Source: an uncultured Peptococcaceae bacterium
Lineage (GTDB): Bacteria > Bacillota > Peptococcia > Peptococcales > Peptococcaceae
Reading direction: 5' to 3'
DNA length: 10,888 bases
NCBI GenBank assembly: GCA_900556545.1
Contig: USPE01000044.1
Location: forward strand, 1-10,888
In this document: positions 1 to 6,780 of the stretch, one piece after another
Layout of the letters: every line of letters begins with the position of its first letter
How positions within the stretch are numbered: position 1 is the first letter of the stretch
Notes under the pieces: model-generated
Database searches by the model: none
What the model was told of the DNA's origin: nothing
The model's input: the letters and a program-made list of their open reading frames with translations, nothing else
Program-made: the position numbers and the translations under genes

Positions 1-278
1 AAACTTGCTAACAAAGAATCTTCCATACGGTGCAATAATACTAAATTGCCATCCATGTCTACAACAGAAATAACCATTGGCACTTTAATTTCTTCTGCTT
101 TATTTTGCGCACCGGCTACCATAATCTTTGCGGCATCTAATAATTCACCATTCGCCACCGGCGCTTTTGCAGGTGCCTTATCTACAGTGTCAGCAAAAGC
201 TGCGCCGCCAACGCCTAACACCATAGATACCGATAATGCACCTACCAACAACATAGAAATCAATTTGTTCTTCTTCAT
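1..278 (-). CDS. Secreted GlcG/HbpS-like haem-degrading-domain protein (partial, C-terminus outside window)
   Basis: Only the first 92 codons are present; the gene runs off the left edge. Residues 1-29 form a classic Sec signal peptide: MKKNK, then a hydrophobic core, then a small-residue AAFA end with likely cleavage before Asp30. A short Ala/Lys/Pro linker follows. From about residue 45 the pattern is that of the GlcG/HbpS (Haem_degrading, formerly DUF336) fold: an amphipathic helix, then VPMVISVVDMDGNLV and a HRMEDSLLAS segment, matching the family's 'VvD..G.l....RmD.a...s' signature. Members outside the cytoplasm bind or degrade haem or corrinoid-type ligands; others are cytosolic and of unclear role, so the ligand here is inference. 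The start is supported by a GAGGGGG ribosome site at 288-294, 9 nt upstream. A near-consensus promoter at 340-368 drives it. Confidence 0.8.
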   Translation of the reverse strand, partial: MKKNKLISMLLVGALSVSMVLGVGGAAFADTVDKAPAKAPVANGELLDAAKIMVAGAQNKAEEIKVPMVISVVDMDGNLVLLHRMEDSLLAS

Positions 279-306
279 AAAATAAAACCCCCTCGTTTTA
301 TAATAC

Positions 307-326
307 AGATTACAAATGCAATCTGC
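307..326. repeat. Short inverted repeat in the leader of the GlcG/HbpS-like gene
   Basis: CAGATT and AATCTG form perfect 6-bp arms around an 8-nt centre, between the -10 box and the ribosome site. In RNA this would be a weak hairpin in the 5' leader. The matching site in the second promoter copy (from 1086) has lost the symmetry, so functional importance is doubtful. Confidence 0.35.
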
Positions 327-442
327 TATGTATAAATTTATATTATCACTAATAATCATCCCTGTCAATTTTTGTGAAAAGAAATACAATCTTCCTTCTA
401 AATTTACTCCATTCGCATTTTTTACCCTTTCTTGATATGCAT
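308..442. repeat. Direct repeat, copy A (promoter block)
   Basis: This stretch aligns without gaps to 1086-1220 at a constant offset of 778 bp. By hand I count about 22 mismatches in 135 positions. It contains the whole promoter of the GlcG/HbpS-like gene plus about 75 bp upstream of the -35 box. The part furthest upstream (about 397-442) is best conserved, with only two or three differences, although no gene is seen there. No target-site duplication or terminal inverted repeat was seen, so it does not look like an insertion sequence. Confidence 0.85.
340..368 (-). promoter_or_regulatory. Sigma-A promoter of the GlcG/HbpS-like gene
   Basis: Read on the minus strand, a perfect TTGACA (363-368) is followed after 17 nt by TAATAT (340-345). 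The distance to the start codon leaves a leader of about 55 nt. The plus-strand sequence ATTAT-CACTA-ATAAT at 342-356 is an inverted repeat lying across the -10 box and spacer, a typical place for a repressor to bind. AT-rich GATAAT-type half-sites recall Fur-family operators, but this resemblance is only suggestive. Confidence 0.8.
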
Positions 443-492
443 CACTTATATAATAGCTTTACGATTCATCATAAGATTTTACCCAACTCTAA

Positions 493-1023
493 TCACAAAG
501 TCGAACTATAGTTCCATATTTTTTTATATTTGTGTCTTTCATCCACATGTAAAGGAATTTCAATTTCACAATTAAAATTAGAAATTTCCTCTCCCAAGAA
601 AAACTTGTAATGATATTCTTTGATTTGTTGTTCTGGTACTGTAAAATAGTTCGGCGTTTCCTCTGTTATTATTTTACGTTTAGGAATATCAATCTCACAA
701 TATACCTTCAGGTCTTCATTCCCACCCAGATTCCGGTAGTTCTCGGCAATTATCGTAATATCATATAAATATTGCCCATTTTCTTCTGAAGAAGTAATAT
801 CTGCTACAGTTACTTGAAAATAATCTTCATAATCTACATCTTCTTCATTCCAGCTCTCACCAACAACTAAAGGATTTCCCATGTGATTTATAGTAAATTC
901 GTCAAAAGGAGAGCCCAAAAACAGGAATCCCATTACATACATAAACAATGTTTTGCCAAATAATAGTAGAAAGGTCACTATAATCAAAAAAGCTATTATT
1001 AATTTTGTTATTACCTTGTTCAT
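493..1023 (-). CDS. Membrane-anchored protein of unknown function
   Basis: A 176-residue protein that I do not recognise. Residues about 5-37 are strongly hydrophobic (ITKLIIAFLIIVTFLLLFG, then a second aromatic/aliphatic stretch) and should form one long or two short membrane segments; there is no lipobox cysteine. The rest (about 38-176) is acidic and rich in alternating hydrophobic/polar residues (FQVTVADI, YLYDITIIAENY, CEIDIP, CEIEIP), which suggests an Ig-like beta-sandwich exposed outside the membrane. This recalls DUF4352-type exported proteins in style only. The start at 1023 is preferred over an in-frame ATG at 1044, because AAGGAAGG (1031-1038) sits 7 nt upstream of it. The gene has its own promoter within repeat copy B, and copy A lies just past its stop. 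It is AT-richer than the housekeeping genes to its right. Confidence 0.7.
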   Translation of the reverse strand: MNKVITKLIIAFLIIVTFLLLFGKTLFMYVMGFLFLGSPFDEFTINHMGNPLVVGESWNEEDVDYEDYFQVTVADITSSEENGQYLYDITIIAENYRNLGGNEDLKVYCEIDIPKRKIITEETPNYFTVPEQQIKEYHYKFFLGEEISNFNCEIEIPLHVDERHKYKKIWNYSSTL

Positions 1024-1085
1024 TCCAATACCTTCCTTATTCATAGCTATTGCTTAAAATAGTCTCTACATTCCTATCATGTGTT

Positions 1086-1220
1086 GATTATAAATGTAAT
1101 TCTCTATGTATAAAATTATATTATCATTAGTAATAAATTCTGTCAATTTCTATAAAAATAAATACATTCTTTATCCTAAATTTACTCCATTCCCATTTTT
1201 TACTCTTTCTTGATATGCAT
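1086..1220. repeat. Direct repeat, copy B (promoter block)
   Basis: Second copy of the 135-bp promoter block at 308-442. Both promoter hexamers and their 17-nt spacing are conserved, and so are the sequence just after the -10 box (ATAGTATACATA-like leader start) and a long tract upstream of the -35 box. The central operator-like palindrome is partly degraded here. It lies upstream of the unknown membrane-anchored gene. Confidence 0.85.
1118..1146 (-). promoter_or_regulatory. Sigma-A promoter of the unknown membrane-anchored gene
   Basis: On the minus strand TTGACA (1141-1146) and TAATAT (1118-1123) are 17 nt apart, identical in hexamers and spacing to the promoter at 340-368. The leader to the chosen start codon at 1023 is about 90 nt. 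Shared flanking sequence suggests the two genes are controlled alike. Confidence 0.8.
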
Positions 1221-1255
1221 TCTCTTACCACAATATCATTTTCACCCTCAATTAA

Positions 1256-1308
1256 TTATAAAAAGAGAGACCTTTCAACTCGAATAAGAAGTTGAGTGTC
1301 CTCTCTTT
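1256..1308 (-). terminator. Rho-independent terminator after coaE
   Basis: On the minus strand AAAGAGAG (1301-1308) pairs with CTCTCTTT (1262-1269), and an inner stem TCAACT/AGTTGA closes a 9-nt loop. The outer stem runs directly into TTTTATAATTAATT. It is placed to end the polA-mutM-ytaF-coaE transcript about 60 nt after coaE, insulating the promoter block downstream. An internal loop separates the two stem parts. Confidence 0.75.
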
Positions 1309-1367
1309 CATTTATTAGTTTTACTATCTTATTTATAATTTCATTATTGCAAAAACACGATTCCCAA

Positions 1368-1961
1368 TTATCTGGAGGATAACACCTTGTGCAGCAAGCT
1401 ATCTACCTGCTGATGCATTTGCAAAATGCTGCCGTTATTCTGAATCACACCATCTGCATAGGCTAACCGCTGCTGCTCTGTCATCTGCGCATCAATGCGT
1501 TCCTGAGCCTGCTGCCTGCTATAACCATTGCGCTGCATAAGCCGTTCTAACTGCACAGCGGGCGCAGCAGTTACCACCCATACAATGTCGGCTAACTGAT
1601 GGTATTGCTCATCTTCCAATAGCAATGGCGCATCTAATACCACCACATCCTGCGTGCCCTCAATTTGCAGCTGTAGTTGTTCCAAAATAAGCGGCTTCAT
1701 AATGGCGTTTAGCTGTTGCAGCGCTTCCGGGTCCGCAAATACTTTTTTCCCTAAAAGCTGTCGGTTTAACGTACCATCCGGACAAATATATTGCCAGCCA
1801 AACACTTCTTTGATTTGCTGCAAACCCATAGTTCCAAGCTCTACCACCTCTCTGGCAACCAAATCCGCATCAATTACAGAGATGCCCTTTTGCCGCAGAT
1901 ACGCACTCACCGTTGATTTGCCACAGGCAATGCCGCCTGTCAGCCCAATTACCAATGCCAT
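1368..1961 (-). CDS. coaE: Dephospho-CoA kinase
   Basis: Cytosolic enzyme of the last step of coenzyme A synthesis: ATP-dependent phosphorylation of the 3'-hydroxyl of dephospho-CoA. The 197-residue length is normal. The N-terminus carries the P-loop GLTGGIACGKST (residues 6-17, Lys15), followed by VIDADLVAREV (29-39) with the substrate-side Asp31/Asp33. The LDAPLLLE segment and the lid/CoA-binding part with VWVVTA and RLMQRNGYSRQQAQERI are all typical. An AGGAGGGG ribosome site lies 4 nt before the ATG. The gene starts 12 bp after the ytaF stop and is the last gene of the polA operon, as in Bacillus. The P-loop has Ala-Cys where many relatives have Ser-Gly; this is a common variant. Confidence 0.96.
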   Translation of the reverse strand: MALVIGLTGGIACGKSTVSAYLRQKGISVIDADLVAREVVELGTMGLQQIKEVFGWQYICPDGTLNRQLLGKKVFADPEALQQLNAIMKPLILEQLQLQIEGTQDVVVLDAPLLLEDEQYHQLADIVWVVTAAPAVQLERLMQRNGYSRQQAQERIDAQMTEQQRLAYADGVIQNNGSILQMHQQVDSLLHKVLSSR

Positions 1962-1973
1962 ACTTCCCCTCCT

Positions 1974-2621
1974 TTACAATACCAGTCGAACAATACCAAT
2001 TACAATCAATAAACCACCCGGCAATAGCTTTATTTTCTTATAGGAAACATGGGAACCCATTTTTTTCCCTAAATACAATCCGGCTGAAAGAAACAAACAG
2101 GCACTCACAGCCGTACATAAACTAGTCCAAAAAGGCGAATATCCCATCAGCGCCATGCCAATTCCCGCACCAAATGAATCCAATGATAATGCCAGCCCCA
2201 ACCAAACAGCCTCCTGCATACTAATAATGCCAGAACGATCCAAATCGGCACATTGCGGTTCTTTTAAAATTTGCACAATAATACCCAACCGATGAATATT
2301 CCACTGAAACAAAGGTTCCTGCGCACTATCTTCTTTTGCCAGTTCCTTAATACTTTTTCCCAGAATCCAAACACCCAGTGCAATTAAAAGCCCTGCGCCC
2401 AAAAACTGTACCAAAGCCGGTGCAATCATCTGTTCTAACAATCCACCCAATAACATAGAAATCGCCAGCACCATTCCAGAGCAGCAACAAATAATCAATA
2501 TTCCATACCAGGGCAGCATAATATTTCGCAATCCGTAAGAAAGCCCGACACTCAAACAGTCAAAGCTAAGCGCCAACGCCAGTAATACCGTCAAAAACAA
2601 AGCTACCGCCTCCTTTTTCAT
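1974..2621 (-). CDS. ytaF: YtaF/MntP-family membrane protein
   Basis: A 215-residue polytopic protein with about six hydrophobic segments in two repeats of three, split by a polar stretch near residues 75-110. The two repeats carry the family's acidic signatures: ALSFDCLSVGLSYGLR near the N-terminus and LALSLDSFGAGIGMAL in the second half. These resemble MntP Mn2+ exporters and the YtaF protein annotated as a sporulation membrane protein in Bacillus, which also lies between mutM and coaE. Actual substrate and role are unknown; a metal-ion transporter is inference. The ATG at 2621 has GGAGAAG just upstream. However, AAGGAGG lies inside codons 2-5, 8 nt before an in-frame TTG (codon 8, about 2600), so initiation there is possible and would begin right at the first membrane helix. 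Confidence 0.88.
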   Translation of the reverse strand: MKKEAVALFLTVLLALALSFDCLSVGLSYGLRNIMLPWYGILIICCCSGMVLAISMLLGGLLEQMIAPALVQFLGAGLLIALGVWILGKSIKELAKEDSAQEPLFQWNIHRLGIIVQILKEPQCADLDRSGIISMQEAVWLGLALSLDSFGAGIGMALMGYSPFWTSLCTAVSACLFLSAGLYLGKKMGSHVSYKKIKLLPGGLLIVIGIVRLVL

Positions 2622-2693
2622 CTCTTCTCCATTACTATATGGAAAGAATGAGAAACAGGTGTCACTTGTTTTATCAAATATTCATTTCAAATT

Positions 2694-3533
2694 CTAATTA
2701 TCAAACTTTATCTGACAATTGGGACAATAGCAGCTGCTCCTGCCAGCGATTGTTATTTTTTCCAATGGGCAGCCACAATTTACACAAGGCTGCCCATGGC
2801 GTCCATACACTCTATGCAATTTTTGAAAACTTCCGGCATTACCCAAACTATCTACATAATCCTTAATAGAACTACCGCCATATACAATCCCCTGCTCCAA
2901 TCTGTCCCTAATGGCAGACCACAAAGCGGCCGCCGTTTTCTCATCGGTCAGATTGCAGACAAGTGCTTCAGGATGGATTCCCGCCTGAAATAATATTTCA
3001 TCGGCGTAAATATTCCCAATGCCAGCAATCACATGCTGATCCAACAAAAAAGTTTTTACCTTTTGCTTTTTCCCCTGCATCTGTTCCATCAGCCACTGCA
3101 CTGTAAATTGATTACTCAACGGCTCCATGCCCAAAGATGCCAATCCAGGCAGCTGATTGCAATCCTCTGTTTTCAGCAGCCATAGCGTACCAAACTGACG
3201 CACATCATCATACCGCAATGTATTATGATTTTCCAAAGTCATAACAATATGGGTATGCTTGCCCAAAGGTTCTTCTTCTGATACATACAGCAGTTTTCCC
3301 GTCATACGCAGATGCACCACCAATGTCATCCCATTAGATAACTCTAACAAAATATACTTTCCCCGCCGACGAACAGCAGCAAAACAACAACCCGGCAGCA
3401 ATGCTTTGACTTCCTCAGCCGATGGCTGCTGAATCAAACGGGACAAATAAATATCAACGATTTTGATTTTCTGATGCAAAACAGTCTGCCGCAATGAACG
3501 ACAAACTGTTTCCACTTCTGGCAGCTCCGGCAT
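2694..3533 (-). CDS. mutM: Formamidopyrimidine-DNA glycosylase (MutM/Fpg)
   Basis: Base-excision repair enzyme that removes 8-oxoguanine and formamidopyrimidines and nicks the abasic site. The start must be the ATG at 3533, giving M-PELPEVE, because mature Fpg uses Pro2 as its nucleophile; a GTG one codon earlier would bury that proline. Visible catalytic parts are Pro2, Glu3, Lys59 (RRGKY), the HLRMTGKL segment (74-81), and the helix-two-turns-helix LLDQHVIAGIGNIYADEILF. The C-terminal zinc finger has Cys250, Cys253, Cys270 and Cys273 with catalytic Arg265. Length (279 residues) is usual. Its start codon overlaps the polA stop as TGATG, so the two are translationally coupled. Confidence 0.97.
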   Translation of the reverse strand: MPELPEVETVCRSLRQTVLHQKIKIVDIYLSRLIQQPSAEEVKALLPGCCFAAVRRRGKYILLELSNGMTLVVHLRMTGKLLYVSEEEPLGKHTHIVMTLENHNTLRYDDVRQFGTLWLLKTEDCNQLPGLASLGMEPLSNQFTVQWLMEQMQGKKQKVKTFLLDQHVIAGIGNIYADEILFQAGIHPEALVCNLTDEKTAAALWSAIRDRLEQGIVYGGSSIKDYVDSLGNAGSFQKLHRVYGRHGQPCVNCGCPLEKITIAGRSSCYCPNCQIKFDN

Positions 3534-6166
3534 CACACACGCTCCATATCATACCAGTTAAACCCTACATTCACATCAATTTTCAGAGGCACATCCAAAG
3601 CAACTGCCGATTCCATACATTCATGCAGGATTACAATCAAACCGGCAATTTCTTGCGGCGGCACTTCAAAGATCAGCTCATCGTGTACCTGCAGCAGCAT
3701 TTTTGCAGAAAACTTATGAGCAACAATATTTTTCTGAACCTGCAGCATCGCCAGCTTAATAATATCAGCTGCTGTTCCCTGTATCGGTGTATTCACAGCA
3801 GTCCGCTCCGCAAAACTGCGCAAATTAAAATTCTTACTGTTAATATCCTTAATATACCGTTTTCTTCCCATCATAGTTGTACTGATCCCGGTTACTCTGG
3901 CATCCTGAATAGCCTCATCAATCCAACGCTTAACACCGCTGTACCGTTCAAAATAACTATCGATATATGCTTTGGCCTCTCCGCGGCTAATCCCCAGTTC
4001 CTTGCTTAGGCCAAAATCGGTCTGCCCATAAATAATACCAAAGTTCACTGCTTTCGCATTGCGGCGCATTTCCTTGGTTACTTCTTCCATGGGCACACCA
4101 AACACCTCAGATGCTGTACGGCGATGAATATCCTCATTGTTTTGAAAACTTTCTACCAGTACAGGATCTTTGGACATATGGGCTAAAATCCGCAGTTCAA
4201 TTTGAGAATAGTCGGCCGCTACCAATACATTACCAGGTTTGGATGGCATAAAAGCTTTGCGAATCCGTTTGCCCTCTTCTGTTTTGATAGGAATGTTCTG
4301 CAGATTGGGCTCTGTACTGCTCAAACGGCCTGTGGCTGTAATTGTTTGATTAAAAGTAGTGTGTACTTTGGCTGTCTCTGGATCCACCAGCTTCAAAATC
4401 CCTTCAATATACGTAGAATTTAATTTGGTTAACTGACGATAAGCCAGAATATCCTTTACAAATTCATACTCCTGCGCCAACGTATCCAATACCTCGGCAT
4501 CGGTAGAGTATCCGGTTTTTGTCTTTTTGATAACCGGCAGTCCCATTTTTTCAAATAGAATCACACCCAGCTGCTTGGAAGAATTCAAATTGAATCGCTC
4601 ACCGGCAGTTTCATATAGTTTTTCAGCCAACTGATCAATCCGTACACGCAATTCAGCACCCAGCTGCTGCAAATATGCGGTATCAATCCGCACACCCTCA
4701 TACTCCATAGTAGCCAATAATTCGCTTAACGGCAATTCAATCTTAGCATACAGTTCCAGCAAATGCTCCTGTTCCAAGCGATGCACCATAGGTTCACTGA
4801 GTATATAAATACCTTTTAACAATCCGCATAAATGTTCCACCGGATCTTCCGGCAATGTAACATTGAACTGTTCCGCCAGCAACGCCTCTAAGGACAAATC
4901 CTTGCTTTCCGGATTGAGTAAATAAGCAATCAGCAAGCTGTCCCAATATAATGCTTTCATCCCAATCCCTTCCGGCAAAAAGGCAGAATACAGTTTTTTG
5001 GCATCATCGGTTAAAATGGTGATTTCCCCATCTTCCAACCAGCTGCGCAAACCTTGGGCAAATTGAGAAAACCTGCCCTCACACGCTATATAATACGGCT
5101 GCTCTTCCACCAACAGTCCCATACTTGTTACCTGCGCTGTCATAATATTGCCTGGGGTTCGATTCACAATCAAGGTAATAATCTGGGGAGACTGTTTCTG
5201 CACCAATTGCTGCAGATCTTCCGGTTCTGCCAGATGAATCACCGACTGTGCCTGATATGAGATTGGGGTTTCCTGTTCCATGTCCGCTGCTTCCGGCTCT
5301 GGATACTGACTTGCCAGATCTTTCAGCAATGCCCGCAATTCCAGTTCTTGATATAAAGCAATCAGCTTCTCTCTGTCAAATTCCCGGCGAGCCATAACCG
5401 CCTGATCAAATTCCAGCGGCACCTGACAGTAAATTGTAGCCAGTTCCTTGCTTAAAAAAGCCTTGTCCTGATTTTCCTGCAATTTTTCACCCAGCTTTTT
5501 CCCTGCAAAATCCTCCAGATGCTGATATAATTCTTCCACCGTACCATATTGATGCAGCAGTTTCAAAGCCGTTTTTTCTCCTACACCGGGCACACCGGGA
5601 ATATTATCAGAGGCATCCCCCATCAGTCCCTTTAAATCCCGAATCTGATCCGGCACCAAACCATACTCCTCTGTAAAGGCAGCATAATCATAACGACCCA
5701 GTTCACTGATGCCTTTTTTCGTTAAATAAACGCTGGTATGTTCACTGATCAGCTGCAAACTGTCTTTATCTCCGGTGACAATAATGCTGGAAATTTCCCG
5801 CTGTTCTGCCCAACGCACCATGGTGCCGATAACATCGTCCCCTTCATAACCGGACAGTTCATAAATGGCCATGTTCATTGCCCGCAGAATCTCTTTGATT
5901 AAATCCATCTGTCCGCGCAGCTCTTCCGGCATTCCTTTACGCTGCGCTTTATAATCGGCATATTGCTCATGACGGAACACCTTGCGGCTTACATCAAAGG
6001 CAACTGCCACGTAATCAGGCTGCTCCTGCCGCAGCAAACGCATCAGCATATTGGTAAACCCATAAACAGCATTGGTAATGACACCTTTGGAATTACTTAA
6101 AATAGGGATTGCATAAAAGGCTCGATTGGCCAGACTATTCCCATCTATTACAATTAATTTTTCCAT
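3533..6166 (-). CDS. polA: DNA polymerase I
   Basis: 877-residue repair and Okazaki-fragment polymerase. Residues 1 to about 290 are the 5'-3' flap exonuclease: VIDGNSLANRAFYA (Asp8), VAFDVSRKVFRHE, EGDDVIGTM, VTGDKDSLQL, and the GVPGVGEKTALKLL helix-hairpin motif. Residues about 310-490 have the proofreading-exonuclease position, but the expected DxE motif is missing (LIVNRTPGN in its place), so 3'-5' proofreading is probably absent as in Bacillus-type Pol I. Residues about 490-877 are the family A polymerase: motif A VAADYSQIELR (Asp near 652), O-helix RRNAKAVNFGIIYG (about 700-713), and motif C LLQVHDELIFEV (His-Asp near 829-830). A GTGAGG ribosome site precedes the ATG. It lies 51 bp after the GIY-YIG gene and overlaps mutM. 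Confidence 0.98.
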   Translation of the reverse strand: MEKLIVIDGNSLANRAFYAIPILSNSKGVITNAVYGFTNMLMRLLRQEQPDYVAVAFDVSRKVFRHEQYADYKAQRKGMPEELRGQMDLIKEILRAMNMAIYELSGYEGDDVIGTMVRWAEQREISSIIVTGDKDSLQLISEHTSVYLTKKGISELGRYDYAAFTEEYGLVPDQIRDLKGLMGDASDNIPGVPGVGEKTALKLLHQYGTVEELYQHLEDFAGKKLGEKLQENQDKAFLSKELATIYCQVPLEFDQAVMARREFDREKLIALYQELELRALLKDLASQYPEPEAADMEQETPISYQAQSVIHLAEPEDLQQLVQKQSPQIITLIVNRTPGNIMTAQVTSMGLLVEEQPYYIACEGRFSQFAQGLRSWLEDGEITILTDDAKKLYSAFLPEGIGMKALYWDSLLIAYLLNPESKDLSLEALLAEQFNVTLPEDPVEHLCGLLKGIYILSEPMVHRLEQEHLLELYAKIELPLSELLATMEYEGVRIDTAYLQQLGAELRVRIDQLAEKLYETAGERFNLNSSKQLGVILFEKMGLPVIKKTKTGYSTDAEVLDTLAQEYEFVKDILAYRQLTKLNSTYIEGILKLVDPETAKVHTTFNQTITATGRLSSTEPNLQNIPIKTEEGKRIRKAFMPSKPGNVLVAADYSQIELRILAHMSKDPVLVESFQNNEDIHRRTASEVFGVPMEEVTKEMRRNAKAVNFGIIYGQTDFGLSKELGISRGEAKAYIDSYFERYSGVKRWIDEAIQDARVTGISTTMMGRKRYIKDINSKNFNLRSFAERTAVNTPIQGTAADIIKLAMLQVQKNIVAHKFSAKMLLQVHDELIFEVPPQEIAGLIVILHECMESAVALDVPLKIDVNVGFNWYDMERV

Positions 6167-6217
6167 AAATAAACCTCACTTTATTTTGCAGATAAAACCA
6201 TTGCTCCATTGCAAACA

Positions 6218-6520
6218 TTATTTTTTTCTGGATTCTTTCTTTTTTCTCTGAAGGGCAGAGGAATCAATTCGCTGTTCTTCGGACAATAGCTGCAATTTTT
6301 GTTCTCGATTCCATTGCTTGATGGCATATTCTCGCTGCATGGCCTGCCGCTTTCCCGAAAACTTTTCCCAATAAACCAGCTGTACCGGCAAACGGCTTCG
6401 GGTATATTTAGCCCCTTTACCACTGTTGTGCTTGTCCATCCGGCGCACCAGATTATCGGTATAACCGGTATAGAGCGAACCATCACTGCATAATACCATA
6501 TATGTATAATAAGTGGCCAT
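6218..6520 (-). CDS. GIY-YIG nuclease-fold protein (YhbQ/UPF0213 type)
   Basis: A 100-residue single-domain protein. The core YYTYMVLCSDGSLYTGYT (4-21) is the GIY-YIG motif in the variant form TYM...YTG, followed by Arg26/Arg27, a HNSGKGAKYTRSR loop (31-43), and Glu64 in RQAMQREYAIKQW, the position of the metal-binding glutamate. The last 20 residues are a lysine/arginine-rich tail. Family members (YhbQ, YazA) are small, free-standing proteins; nuclease activity on DNA is reported for some, but the biological role is unclear. The ATG at 6520 is chosen because homology begins there and AGGGAG lies about 10 nt upstream; an open extension to 6616 has no family match and crosses the promoter. It heads the polA operon. 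Confidence 0.9.
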   Translation of the reverse strand: MATYYTYMVLCSDGSLYTGYTDNLVRRMDKHNSGKGAKYTRSRLPVQLVYWEKFSGKRQAMQREYAIKQWNREQKLQLLSEEQRIDSSALQRKKKESRKK

Positions 6521-6586
6521 CCTGTCTCTGCTCCCTTGTTCAATATCCTTTATTGTACCACTTAATTTCTGCGATATCCATATCCA

Positions 6587-6616
6587 ATTATACCGTTTGG
6601 CGGCAGGCATCATCAA
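6587..6616 (-). promoter_or_regulatory. Promoter of the GIY-YIG/polA operon
   Basis: On the minus strand a perfect TATAAT (6587-6592) is preceded, after 18 nt, by TTGATG (6611-6616). It lies about 67 nt upstream of the GIY-YIG start. An inverted repeat (6601-6608 / 6624-6631) brackets the -35 box and enters the spacer, suggesting a regulator could block it. Confidence 0.6.
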
Positions 6617-6631
6617 AACAACTGCCTGCCG
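6601..6631. repeat. Inverted repeat around the -35 box of the polA operon promoter
   Basis: CGGCAGGC and GCCTGCCG are perfect 8-bp arms with a 15-nt centre. The repeat is markedly GC-rich compared with its AT-rich surroundings. No U-tract follows on either strand, so it is not a standard terminator. The -35 hexamer sits in its centre, making an operator the simplest reading; no known operator was recognised. Confidence 0.6.
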
Positions 6632-6710
6632 GACATCAGTTACGTTTCCTTTTTGAGCATATCAAAATAAATCTACAGAGTTTCCATAGAAAAATTTTTT
6701 CATTGTGCTC

Positions 6711-6739
6711 TTGCACTTTATGGTCCGCAATATTACAAT
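6711..6739 (+). promoter_or_regulatory. Probable promoter of the mrp gene
   Basis: TTGCAC (6711-6716) and TACAAT (6734-6739) are separated by 17 nt, with a leader of about 35 nt to the mrp ribosome site. The -10 box is good (5 of 6) and the -35 box weak (3 of 6), so a moderate or activated promoter is likely. It is divergent from the polA operon promoter, about 100 bp away. Confidence 0.5.
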
Positions 6740-6780
6740 AGAAAGAGATTTTAATTCATATTGATTTGGAGGTAATAATC

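Noticed and set aside
46..285. Plus-strand open frame of 79 codons at the left edge
   Set aside because: It is antisense to the GlcG/HbpS-like gene, whose signal peptide, ribosome site and promoter are clear; the plus frame has no ribosome site.
2653..2671. Small hairpin AAACAGGT/ACTTGTTT between mutM and ytaF
   Set aside because: On the transcribed (minus) strand one pair is an A-C mismatch and no U-tract follows, so it is a poor terminator; it lies inside an operon with genes continuing on both sides.
6187..6212. TTTGCA...TGCAAA arms in the gap between the GIY-YIG gene and polA
   Set aside because: Only 6-bp arms around a long centre in an AT-rich spacer; no U-tract in the transcribed direction and likely chance.
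6521..6616. In-frame N-terminal extension of the GIY-YIG protein by 32 residues
   Set aside because: The extension crosses the promoter, has no homology to the family, and a ribosome site is correctly placed for the ATG at 6520.
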